64,000 bases of DNA from Paracyclopina nana (lineage: Eukaryota; Arthropoda; Copepoda; Cyclopoida; Cyclopettidae). The position numbers and the translations under genes were made by a program. The notes beneath the pieces are model-generated. The model was not told the DNA's origin, made no database searches, and was given only the letters and a program-made list of their open reading frames with translations. The DNA lies in the NCBI GenBank assembly GCA_019096065.1, contig JAGUCH010000006.1:6964001-7028000 (forward strand), read 5' to 3'. Shown piece after piece: positions 44,656 through 55,808 of the stretch (within the stretch, counting starts at the first letter, position 1; every line of letters begins with the position of its first letter).

Positions 44656-45190
44656 GAGTCCGAGTTTGCATTGATTTTTCAAGGTTAAGATTTGTCAAAG
44701 TATCCATCATTCAGTTTTATGCGCCGAGGGATCGAATTTTGGGCACGAGCTCAGCGAAGAGGAAAAGGAGGGCAGGTGAACCGGATCCGATTTCGCGTCT
44801 TTTTTCTCGCGGCGAAATGTACATTCTATTCTAGAGTTGCAGCATATCGGACATGTGGTCTATTTGGCAGATTTCAAAAGTGTTTTGAGTGGTGTATCGA
44901 TTTCAGAGAGCCGCAAAATAAATGGGGATTTAGCCAGCCAACCGATTAATTTGAAAATTTGCCACCAAAAATGTGCTTATAAGAGAGTTTCATGACCTCG
45001 CTACGGCTCGGCCGTGAAAATTTCACTCGGTTATTTACTGTACATATTTCACATCCAACTTAATACGGATTTCTTCAAATAAGCATTTTTGTAACAAACA
45101 CATTTTTTGGTGAGTTAAGTCAGCGGCCCTCGCTACTGCTCGGGCGTGAAAAATTTCCCTCGGTTAATAACAGTTTTTTTATGAATATAC
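44656..45190. other. Island with two CTCGCTAC-CTCGG phrases
   Basis: 44997-45036 and 45129-45165 are direct repeats built on CCTCGCTACNGCTCGG and TTNCNCTCGGTTA. The motif matches the ends of the 21.1-kb inverted-repeat element. An 85-codon frame (44692-44949) has no recognised domain. Confidence 0.45.
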
Positions 45191-45369
45191 GAGAAAAAAA
45201 AATTTCGTGCCAAAATGTGTAACATCCTTGTAGGAAGTTGCCACTTTGATCTTCTAATTATGACTTGACAAGCAAATTGGCCTTTTTTTAGACGTGAAAC
45301 AAGATTTTTTCTTGTTTTGTCAATGAAGTTTCATGTAAATAAAAATAATTTTTTGTTACACTGCTATTT

Positions 45370-46410
45370 TGATTTTCAGTAACTTTTAAAGTCATTTTAA
45401 AGTCACTCTCAATTGACTTTTTAAGTTGGTTTAAAAGTCACTTTTATGTCAAGTTCAATCTCATTTCACTTTTAAGAGCGTTAAGCTACGGTTTAGTCAT
45501 ATTAAGTCAGTTTTAAGTCATTTTTAATCATCTTTTTAGTTTTTGAAAGTTCCTTGCTGGTCACTTTCATTAAGCCATTTTCTTCATTTATTATATCTCA
45601 TTTTTATCACTTTTTAAACTCTTTTAAATCACTTTTTAATCATTTTAAGTCTATTTCAAATCATTTTTAATCATTTTAAGTCACTTTCAAGTCATTTTTA
45701 ATTAGTTTAATCACTTTTAAATAACTTTTTAATCATTTTAAGTCACTTTCAAGTCATTTTTAATTAGTTTAATCACTTTTAAATAACTTTTTAATCATTT
45801 TAAGTCACGCTTCATACAACTTTTTAAAAGTTTTTCAGTCATTTTTAAGTCACTTCAATGTTCAGTCACTTTTAAGACGTTTTCAGTCGTTTTTCAGTCA
45901 TTTTCAGTCGTTTTTCAGTCATTTTCAGTCGTTTTTCAGTCATTTTCAGTCGTTTTTCAGTCATTTTGAACTTGCTTGAGTCAATTACAAAACAATCTTA
46001 TTTCATTTCAGTCCTTTTTCAGCATTTCTTTAAGGCAATTTTTCACGACTTTTCATTGCCTTTAAAGAATGCCTCACCTCCCGTAAGTCCTAATTATGAC
46101 CTTACTTTGTCACTTTGTTATGACTTTTAAGTTACTTTTAAATCACTTTTTATTCAACTTTTTTAGTCATTGTTAAGTCATTTCTCAGTCATTTTTTAGT
46201 CACTTATCAGTCAATGTTCTGTCAGTTGTTACACTTTTTCAGTCATTTTCAGTTGTTTTTCAGTCATTTTCAGCTTGCTTGAGTCAATTACAAAACAGTC
46301 TTATTTCATTTCAGTCCATTTTCAGCATCATTTTATGGCAATTTTTCACAACTTTTCACCGCCTTTAAAGAATGCCTTACCTCCCGTAAGTCCTAATTAT
46401 GACTGACAAG
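45370..46410. repeat. TTTTTCAGTCATTTTAAGTCACTT arrays with a 303-bp offset duplication
   Basis: Units of 12-24 bp built on CAGTCATTTT and AAGTCACTTT. A block of about 135 bp beginning CTTGCTTGAGTCAATTACAA at 45971 is repeated at 46274 (offset 303), both ending at CTCCCGTAAGTCCTAATTAT. Confidence 0.9.
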
Positions 46411-46715
46411 CAATTTGAGCTTTCGTCGGGGTTTGACGTCGACAAGTCTGGCTGCGGTTTTTTATAGGCTTCATTTCGTATCCTGTCTTCTTCAGCTTTT
46501 GCCCCTAAGCACTATTTTTCAGCAAGTTGACTACTGCAGATGTTGTCGATGTGGTGGGAACTCGTCAATTGTTTTTCCTCATCTTGGAAACTCTTCGCAG
46601 TTATTCAAATGACACACATTCAGTCTATTCCACTTTTTCCATCTCTGCTTTTCAAGGTCAGCTCTTTTACTACCTCCATTTTTCAGTCGGCTTTAAGTTA
46701 ATTTTCAGTATTCTG
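46411..46715. other. Short island
   Basis: About 300 bp non-repetitive, two overlapping 65-88 codon frames without motif. Confidence 0.3.
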
Positions 46716-47430
46716 TTTTTGAAGTCATTAATAAGTCATTTATATGTCATTTATAAGTCATTTATAAGTCTGTTTTTAGCCAGTTTTTGGTAAGTTTCAG
46801 TTTGTTTTAGACAGTTTTTGGTCAGTTAGAAATCAGCTTTGTGTCATGTCAGTTATATTCAGTTTTCAGTCAGTTTTCAGTCAATTTTAAGTCAGTTTTA
46901 TGTCAGTATAACATTAGCTTTCGGTCAGCTTTAAATCCGTTTTAAGTCACAATTTCAAGCCAGCTTTTGTAAGTTTCTGTGAGTTTTTGTCAGTTTGAGT
47001 CAGTTTTCAGTAAGTTTTTAATCAGTTTAAAGTATGTTTTTAGACAGCTTCTAATGCATTTTAAGTCAGTTTCAGTCAGTTTAAAATCTTTTTTAGTCCA
47101 TTTCAGTTAAGTCAGTTTCAGTCGGTTTTTAGTCAAGTCATTTTTAATACTTTTCACTCTGCGTCTTTTTTTATTGACTTCAGTCATTTTTACATTTTTG
47201 AGTGTTACATCAATTTGTAAGTCAGCATCAAGTCATTTTTTAAGTCGGTTCTAAGTGAGTTTTCAGCCAGTTTCAAATCAGTGTTACGTCAATTTAAAGT
47301 CAGTTTTTAGCCAATATAAAGTCAATTTAAGGACAGTTTTTAGTCAGTTTTAAGCCAGTTTTAAGCCAGTTTTAAGCTAGTTTAAGTCAGATTTAAGTCA
47401 GTTTCAATCAGTGTTGTCATTCTGTCATAT
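46716..47430. repeat. Degenerate TTTTAAGTCAGTTT array
   Basis: About 40 variable units of 12-20 bp with CAGTTTTNAGTCAGTTT. Confidence 0.75.
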
Positions 47431-47639
47431 TTATTGAATTTTATTTAATCTATCAGTTTCATAATTTTACAAGCTTGGAGTAAAATCTTTTTTCTTTCTC
47501 TTCTTGAGGATTTATTGCGTGATCCACAAAATGATTGGCCTGGAAAAAAAGGGGGATAATAATCATCAAGGTCCCAAATTACCCAAAAGTAAAGAGAGCC
47601 GCCTTTGCATCGGCTCAAGAAGATTCTACGACAGATGAC

Positions 47640-48090
47640 AAAACTGAAACTGAAATTCACTGAAAATACTTGAAATTCATTGGAAACAACCAAAGTAACT
47701 GAAATTCACTGAAATAAGCTGAAGACACTGAAAATGCCTTAAATCATTGATAATACCTGAAAATCACTGATAATACCTAAAAGTCACTGATAATACCTGA
47801 AAATCACTGATAAGTGCTGAAAACTACTGAAGTCAGGATAAATAACTGAAAGCACTGTAAATCACTGCAAACGAGTGAAATAACTGAAAAATAATAAAAT
47901 ATTTGAAATTAGTTTTAAAAATAACCAAAAATCACTGAAATTACTGAAATAACCAAAAAAATCTCTGAACTTTTTGGAAATAACCTTAAATCACTTTAAC
48001 CCACTGAAATTACTGAAAATCAAAGAAAATCACTGAAAACAACTGAATCCACTGAAAATAACTGAAACTTGCTGATCATTACTGAACAGA
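47640..48090. repeat. AAATCACTGAAAATA array
   Basis: About 30 degenerate 14-18 bp units with ACTGAAA. Polarity is opposite to the TTTTCAGT arrays to its left, with a 210-bp island (47430-47640) in between. Confidence 0.75.
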
Positions 48091-48530
48091 AAAAAAGCCT
48101 GAGCACTAAAAATGAAAACTTAATATGATGACAGTTAAAAAGCTGGGAAGTAGTTAAAAATTAAATGAATTTTTAAAGGTTCAAAAGTAGTGATTTTTGC
48201 AGTGAAAACAAAAGTTATTGGCTGAAAAGTGAAAGATTATTTATGTCTGCTAATTCGAGGAAATCCTGCCCGAAACGGCGAAAGAAGGAAGGAGAAGAAG
48301 AAAGGAGTCAAAAAGTTAATTCTAGACCCGCGCGCGTTTTTCGTGTGAAAGTGTTGGTTTTGGGCAAAGTAATGAGTGTTATTTCACTCGGCCAGAAACA
48401 GAACATTTATTGAAACTGAGGGCTTCTTTTATTGCCATTGCTACCAATTTGGCTCCTTTTGACAAATGTGCTCCAAATTGTATGGTATTTTTACTTCTGT
48501 GAGCATCTCACCCTTTTCAGCCTGTTTTCA
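48091..48530. other. Non-repetitive island
   Basis: About 440 bp with CCCGCGCGCG near 48329. No gene recognised. Confidence 0.3.
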
Positions 48531-49335
48531 GGCCATTTTGACTCATTCTGCCAATTTTTGACTTATTTCCCCCACTTTTGACTTTGCTTGCCAATTTTTG
48601 ACCTATGTTGGCCATTTTAACTTATTTTGACCTATTTTAGCCATTTTGACTTAATTGGCCATTATTTACTTATTTTGCCCACTTTTAAATTAGTTTGCAA
48701 ATTTGTGACTTATTTTCCCCATTTTCCCCTTATTTTGACCTATTTTGGCCATATTTCTCTTAATTTGGCCATTTTGACTCATTTTGGGCATTTTTCAATT
48801 GTTTTGGCAATTTTTGACTGATTTTGGCCAATTTGACATATTTAGCCCATATTTGACTTAGTTTGCCAAATTGTGACTTATTTTCCCCATTGTTAACTTA
48901 TTTTGACCTATTTTGGCCATATTTCTCTTAATTTGGCCTTTTTGACTTATTTTGCCCATTTTTTAATTATTTTGACAATTTTTGGCTCTTTTTGGCCAAT
49001 TTGACTTATTTTGGCCATTTTTCACTTATTTTTCACTTATTTTGCCCATTTTTCACTTATTTCGCCCATTTTTGACTTATTTTCCCCATTTTTAACTTAT
49101 TTTGACCGATTTTGGCCATTTTGCTCTTAATTTGGCCATTTTGACTTATATTGGTCATATTTCCTTATTTTGGCCATATTTACTTATTTTGCCCATTTTT
49201 GACTTATTTTGGCCAATTTGACTTACTTGGCCCATTTTTGACTTGTTTAGCCTATTTTGGCTTATTAAGGCATTTTTTTCGCTTTTCATGATTTACTTAG
49301 CTCATTTTGACTTGATAAGCCCATTTTTGATTAAT
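48531..49335. repeat. About 20-22 bp array TTTTGACTTATTTTGCCCATT
   Basis: About 38 imperfect copies alternating GCCCATTTTTGACTTATTTT and GGCCATTTTGACTTATTTT. Confidence 0.88.
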
Positions 49336-49755
49336 TTTATAATTTTTGAATATTTCTGACATTTATGGCAATTTGTGACCTTGTCATGTATTTTTGGCCA
49401 TTCCTGCCACTTTTGGTTGATTTCAGCTGTTTTTTGTCAAGTTTCCTCATTTGGCACATATTTGGCTGTTTTTGAGTGTCATTTGTTTTTTGGCCAACCT
49501 TGACAAATGTGCACCAGATTCAAGTAGATAGAATTTCGAAGTGTTCATTTTTCAAACGCCCACCATTAAGAGTTGAAACGAGTGCAAAATTAGGCTTAGC
49601 CCACAATTTGCATAACTATTTTAATTTGATTTTGAGACTGATAGTGGAATTTCCAAAACTTGAAATGAATGAAATTTTGACGTATTTTTACAGATAATTA
49701 GACTTCCTTCAATGTAAAGACTATTTTACTGAAATGATGACAAGCAAATCTTTAA
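49336..49755. other. Non-repetitive island
   Basis: About 420 bp. A 73-codon plus-strand frame (49476-49697) has no recognised motif. Confidence 0.3.
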
Positions 49756-50360
49756 AGAAGAGCCTTGAAAATGACTGAAAATTGACTATTTTGACTAAAA
49801 GTTGACATTAAGCAAATAATTTTACTTATAGTTAATAAAAAGTTGACTGAAAGTCAAAGTAAAGTTATTGAAAAGTTGACTAAAAGTTGTCAAAAAGTTA
49901 TTGAAATAGAGAACATGTAGTGAAAAGTTTACTAAAAATTGGCTTAATAATTGATAAAAAATTAATAAAAAGTCATTTTAAAGTCAATAAAAATGTGACC
50001 AATGTTGGTTGAAAACTGACTGAAAGTTGGCAAAAAGTTGAATAATGAGCAACCTTTCTTGTACTATCACTTCAAATTGACTGTTTTTTTGCATTTTACA
50101 TGAAACGACAAATACTAGACGGAAAGCTGACTTAAAAGTACAAAATGTCGACTTAAAGTTGGGAAAACTTGAAAAACTTATTCACAGGAAGCTGACAGAA
50201 AGTTGGAAAAAGGCCCAACAAACATTTTTTTACAAAGATTGCTGACAAAAAGTTGCCAAAAAGTTAACAAAAAGTTGGCAAAAAGTTGACAAATAGTAAA
50301 AAAAGTTGACAAAAAGTTAAAAAAAAGTTGAGAGTCAACTGAAATTTACCATAAGGTTGA
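49756..50360. repeat. Degenerate AAAAGTTGACAAAAAGTTGAC array
   Basis: Irregular 10-20 bp units with AAAGTTGAC. Best preserved at 50240-50330. Confidence 0.75.
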
Positions 50361-51440
50361 TAACAAACTTTCAATCTAAGTGAAAGCTCTATCATCGAAT
50401 TCATGTCAAAACTGTTAAAATGACGTATATGAACCAATTTAAGTTATTAACATTATCTTTAGTTTTCTTACAGGTGAAATTGGGTTAGCTACAGTTCATT
50501 TAAAAGAAAGGAGAGAGAAAAGTGAAGTAGTAGGTGAGGCTCAGCCCATAAATTTCTCAACCAGTCTCGAATCCTCTGACATTGATAATTTATAGCAGAC
50601 CATTACATTTTGTAATTTTTTTCTTGTCTTTTACACACTTACTATTTCCATTGTTATTGTTAGAATCATTATGCATTGGCTCTACCAAGTCATTGGCCAC
50701 AACAAATTTCATGCACTGGTCATTTACTTTTTTTTTAATTTTGTTGAAAAATGTTATTTTGTGAACATTTGTCATTTTGTCGTCAAATGAGTGATCAATG
50801 AAATTTAATTTAACTCACCAAAAATGCTTTTTTAGTGCTTTATTGTAATATTTACAAAATCATGCTCATTTATTATTATTAAAAAGTTGTAAAATATTTA
50901 ATAGTTGACCAAAAAAATAAGTTTTTTTAGGTTTTGTTGCAAATTGGAAATGAATAATTGACATTATTAAAACACAGTCATTATTAATATTTATAAATTG
51001 TTCATCTTTTATGTTTTATCGCCCAAAACTGATATTTAAATTTTCTTATGTTATGAAATTTTAAGTTAAAATAGCAATTATATTTCAATATGCACCTTTA
51101 AGTTTATTATTAATATTGACGCTAAATTCACATGATGGTTTTTGGCATATTGTTAATATTTAAAGTACTTCACTTTTTGTGTTGAAATGTAATTTTATGT
51201 CCTATTGACGTTTAGTTGTCAAATGATTGATGCATGAAACTTGATTTAACTCACCAAAAATGCTTTTTGACTCCTTGATATAATTGATATAAAATTGTGC
51301 GTTACATTTTGTAGATGAACGTAACATTACTGTTCACCCTCAGGGTTGGCTTTTTCCACCGTAAGAAACTAGAAGCCGCCTTATTTATCAAGGTGAAGAT
51401 AATTGCTTGTTTTAGTGGGGATGCCCCAAAAGGTGCTGAA
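50361..51440. other. AT-rich island with a 95-bp direct repeat
   Basis: A block with GTCAAATGA, TTTAACTCACCAAAAATGCTTTTT occurs near 50775-50865 and 51205-51295. AGATGAACGTAACATTA follows at 51313. The pair may bound an old element. No gene recognised. Confidence 0.45.
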
Positions 51441-52410
51441 ATTGGCTGAAAAAGACTGAAAAAATTGTTCAATGCGACTGAATGTACCAGACTGAAACTT
51501 GACTGAAAATGACTTAATATTGACCGAAAATGACTGAAACATGACTGAATCTTGTCTAAAAATGACTAAAACTTGACTGAAAATGGCTGAAACTTGACTG
51601 AAAATGACTGAAACTTGACTGAAAATGACTTAATATTGACCGAAAATGACTGAAACATGACTGAATCTTGTCTAAAAATGACTAAAACTTGACTGAAAAT
51701 GGCTGAAACTTGACTGAAAATGACTGAAACTTGACTGAAAATGACTTAATGTTGACCGAAAATGACTGAAACATGACTGAATCTTGTCTGAAAATAACTG
51801 AAACTTGACTGAAACTTGATTGAAACTTTACTGAATATGACAAAATATTGACTGAAAATGACGAAATCTTGTTTGAAAATGACTGAAACGTGACTAATAA
51901 TGACTTAATATTGGCTAAAAATGACTGAATTTGTCTGAAAATAACTTAAACTTGACTGAAAATGACTGAAAATTGATTGAAACTTGATTGAAACTTATTG
52001 AATATCACAAAATATTGACTGAAAATGACTGAAACTTGAATGAAAATTACCTGCATACTTGACTGAGTATGACTGACATTTCACTAAAAATGACTGATAT
52101 TTGACTTTTTAAAGACTGACATTTGACTTTTTTAAGAGATGGCTGAATGTCACTGACTTTTGGCTGAAAAGTACTGTAAATCAATGACATTTCAGTGAAA
52201 TGCATTGACAATTGACTGAAATGCATTGATAATTAACTGAAATTCATTGATAGTTGGCTGAAATGAACTTTTTACATGTGCCCTAAAATTACTTTTGACC
52301 TTTGACTAAAATTCACATGCAATTGACTGAAATTATCATTTATTTGACTGAAATTATCATTTATTTGACGGAAATTCTCATGCATTTGACTGAAATCTAC
52401 TTATATTTGA
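51440..52410. repeat. AAAATGACTGAAACTTGACTG array with 116-bp higher-order unit
   Basis: Basic unit about 21 bp. GACTTAATATTGACCG starts at 51511, 51627 and 51743 (spacing 116), so a block of five or six basic units was amplified. Later copies decay into TTGACTGAAAT units. Confidence 0.9.
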
Positions 52411-53435
52411 CTAGGTGAGATAATTTGTCTGTCAAATCTCATTTTGCCGAAATTTCCAAGATTCGAAATTGCGTGATTATATTCACGGATTTCTTCCGTA
52501 ACTCAAGACATTTTGGGCATTTGCGAAATGCTCAGCTCACATTATGACCGAAACCCATAATATCTTTAAATTAAGTATTTGTGACAAAACTGACTGAAAA
52601 TTGCCTGAACTTTATTCAATGCAATTTTAAGCCTTTTTTTAAATCATAAACCAAACAGCTCGCGAAAAAAAGAAAATAAACCAACTTTTTTTTAAAAAAA
52701 TGACCAAGCTATTTCTGGTTTCAAAACTACGTCAAAGGCCTACTTTAGTGACGTGCACAGTGGGAATTTTCCACAGAAAAAAGCAAATTTGGATGAGAGA
52801 CATTTTACAGCTTTACCAGAATTGACATTTGCCTCAAAACTGAGCTGATTTGAGAATTCGACATAAAAACTTGGTTTTGCCCTAAATAGCTTTTATACTT
52901 ATTCAAAAAACATTGTTTCTTAAAAAAATTGTTTACCTTTATTATTTTCTATTTTGGCTTTTTTAGCTTTTCAAGTCACTGTTAACATACTTCAACATAT
53001 TTTTAAGCAAAGAAATCATTAAATTAGAAAAAAGAACGATGAATTTAAAGGGAATTAGTGTAGGAGGTTTTTTGAGCTTTTTCCCCGCTGTGCACAGAGC
53101 ATCGTCATCCACATTTCTCACGTGTTGTGATTTTACGAACCGCATTTTAACGAGTTCTCTTCCTGTGGTCACCGCTTTTAAAAGTAGGCCTAAGCCAAAA
53201 AGGAAAAAAAAATCACATCAATTTTGATGCTCTTTACTTTTTGACAAGGTTTTAAACTTCTGTTGAAAGCAGAGGAAAAATGAAACAACTGCATGCTATA
53301 ATATGTGAAATATGACAAAGACGACTTTTTTTTATGTTGAAATTGATGAAAAAGAGCAAGTTGTTCATAGACTTCAAAGTGTCAAATTGCCTTTAAAATG
53401 GTCAATTTGGCTGAAAAATGTTCAGATGTTCAATG
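52411..53435. other. Non-repetitive island, no supported gene
   Basis: About 1 kb. Two overlapping frames at 52963-53227 on opposite strands have no recognised motif. Possible regulatory landscape for the gene at 55.8 kb. Confidence 0.35.
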
Positions 53436-53439
53436 TGTC

Positions 53440-54135
53440 AAAAGAGTCAAATTGGCTCAAACAAGACAAATTGGCTCAAACGAGTCAAATTGGCTCAACC
53501 AAGTCAAATTGGTTCAACCAAGTCAAATTGGCTCAACCAAGTCAAATTGGCTCAACCAAGTCAAATTGGCTCAACCAAGTCAAATTGGCTCAACCAAGTC
53601 AAAATGGTTCAAAATAAGTCAAGATGGTTGAGATTATGTCATTTTGGCTTCAAATAAGCTAAAATGGCTCAAATGAGTCAAATTGGCTCAAATGAGTCAA
53701 ATTGGCTCAAATGAGTCAAATTGGCTCAAATGAGTCAAATTGGCTCAAATGAGTCAAATTGGCTCAACCGAGTCAAACTGGCTCAAATGAGTCAAATTGG
53801 CTCAAATGAGTCAAATTGGCTCAAACGAGTAAAATTGGCTTAAATTGAGTCAAATTGGCTCAAATTAGACAAATTGGCTCAAACGAGTCAAATTGGCTCA
53901 AACGAGTCAAATTGGCTCAAACGAGTCAAATTGGCTCAAACGAGTCAAATTGGCTCAACCGAGTCAAATTGGCTCAACCGAGTCAAATTGGCTCAACCGA
54001 GTCAAATCTGCTCAATATAGTCTAATTGGCTCAAAATGAGTCAAGATGGTTTATATTATGTAATGTTGACTCAAACTAAATAAGTCAAATTGGCTTAAAT
54101 AAGTCAAATTGGCTTAAATAAGTCAAATTGGCCTA
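53440..54135. repeat. 19-bp array AGTCAAATTGGCTCAAATG
   Basis: About 36 copies in sub-blocks with AACCA, AATGA, AACGA and AACCG variants before the next GTCAAATTGGCTC, showing serial local amplification of variants. Three frames stay open over 53312-53657 and give repeat proteins. Confidence 0.93.
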
Positions 54136-55325
54136 GATAAGGCTCACAGCTAATTTTCCCAACTTTTGAGACCTTTTTGGCAAAAGTAGGCCTCTTTGTT
54201 TGTTTGGAGGGGGGAATTTTTCTCATCAAGGCATGATGTTGCACCACAGGCTGGTAAAGCCAAAAAAAGTTGCTGGCTCACTTTTGCCGGAATAAATATA
54301 TATAGGAGTAGCAGGATTTCCATTGGACCTTTTTTGGTGGTCATCCCATCTCTGCGAATGGAATCTCATTCCAGAATGGAAACGTGACTTCTTTTCACTC
54401 AAGTCGTGGCCAGCCCAAAATGCCATGGAGAATTCCGCCAAAATGAGTCTGTGTGTGTGTGTGTGTGTGGACCCTTCTCATCTGCTGGTTATTTCGAAAA
54501 AAAAAACATTTCTGAAATCCGCGACATTTTTCAAGTTTTAACGAATAGCTGAAAAGTTACCAGAATTGGCCTGGTGTGGCTCGAAATGAGTCGAATTTGC
54601 CGAAGAAACGGCCAAATTGGCTGAAAAATGACGGAGAAATCTCTGGAAATCTTCTATAATTGTGTTTCCCCCAATTACTTGCCAATTTTAGTTTCAGAAA
54701 CTGGGTACAAATCTGAGAGAACAGCGTACTATTTATTTTTGTTTATTTTTTATTATTCTATATTTATAACATTTAACTATTACAAAACACTAAACGAAGT
54801 TATTATTATTATTAAGATTGATGAATTAGTTTAAAAATTAACTTTATTATCTACTTTTAGCACCTTTTTTAAAAGACATTTAAAGTAAAGTTTTTTTAAT
54901 GTTATGCGTTATGCTTTTTTATCAGATTTGTTCTCAGTTCCTTAGACAGATATTGACAAGTAATTGGCAAAATCTCAAAAATAAAAGATTTTCAAAGATT
55001 TTTTTTTAAATATATGATGGCGCTTAACGTATATATTGTAAAACATGTTATTTTTGGCGTGTTTTTTTCTTTATTTTGAGCTGCAAAACTCACATCACAA
55101 TTGTCCATCATGTTGTTCGCAACACAAGTAATAATGGTAGTGTAATAATTAGTACATGAAAAGGGCGCAAAAACATTAGTCTAACACTAACTTCTTCACA
55201 TATCACAGTCACATTTATAATATATCGTAGTAATATTGTAATAGTAATAGTTGGGTGGTTGTTTGTGATTCTCCAGTCAAGGTTTTTTAAATACAAATAC
55301 AAGAAGAATTACACACAGGAACTTT
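54136..55325. other. Islands with a GT microsatellite
   Basis: Non-repetitive apart from about 11 GT repeats near 54449-54471 and AT-rich 54720-54840. Overlapping frames at 54150-54541 show no motif. Candidate regulatory sequence downstream of the minus-strand gene at 55809. Confidence 0.35.
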
Positions 55326-55790
55326 CAACATTCTGCAAAATCTTGACACTATTCAGTTTCAAATCAGTTTCAAATCTGATTTCAAATATGGCAAATTCAA
55401 ATCTGTAATAATCTTTGACTCAAACCCAAATTTCAGATTACTTTCAAATTGTGGTCCCATTTCCAAATTTCAAATTCAAATTTCAAATCCAATTTTCTCA
55501 GTTTTGACTCAAATCCAAATTTCAGGGTTTTTTCAAATCAGACTTTTCAAATATGGCTCAAATCCGAATTTAAAATTTTCGGCTCAAACTCCAATTTCAA
55601 ATCCAGTTTTCTCAGTTTTGACTCAAATCCAAATTTCAGGTTTTCAAATTACTTCTCAAATCCAATTTTTCAGACCTTGCCTCAAATTCAAATTTGAAAT
55701 TCAAATCAACTATTTCAATTATCAGATTTGACTCAAATTTGGCTCAAATCAAAAAGTTGTTCAAAAAAGTGAACAGAGGTTGTCAAGAGG
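55326..55790. repeat. CAAATCCAAATTTCAGA array, 3' flank of the third gene
   Basis: Degenerate units of 16-30 bp with TTTCAAAT and GACTCAAATCCAAATTTCAG. An 82-bp portion is duplicated (near 55487 and 55605). It begins almost at the stop codon of the gene on the minus strand, and no AATAAA is seen on that strand within the array; the nearest lies at about 55070. Confidence 0.8.
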
Positions 55791-55808
55791 TTGTAGATGA
55801 ACAGCACA

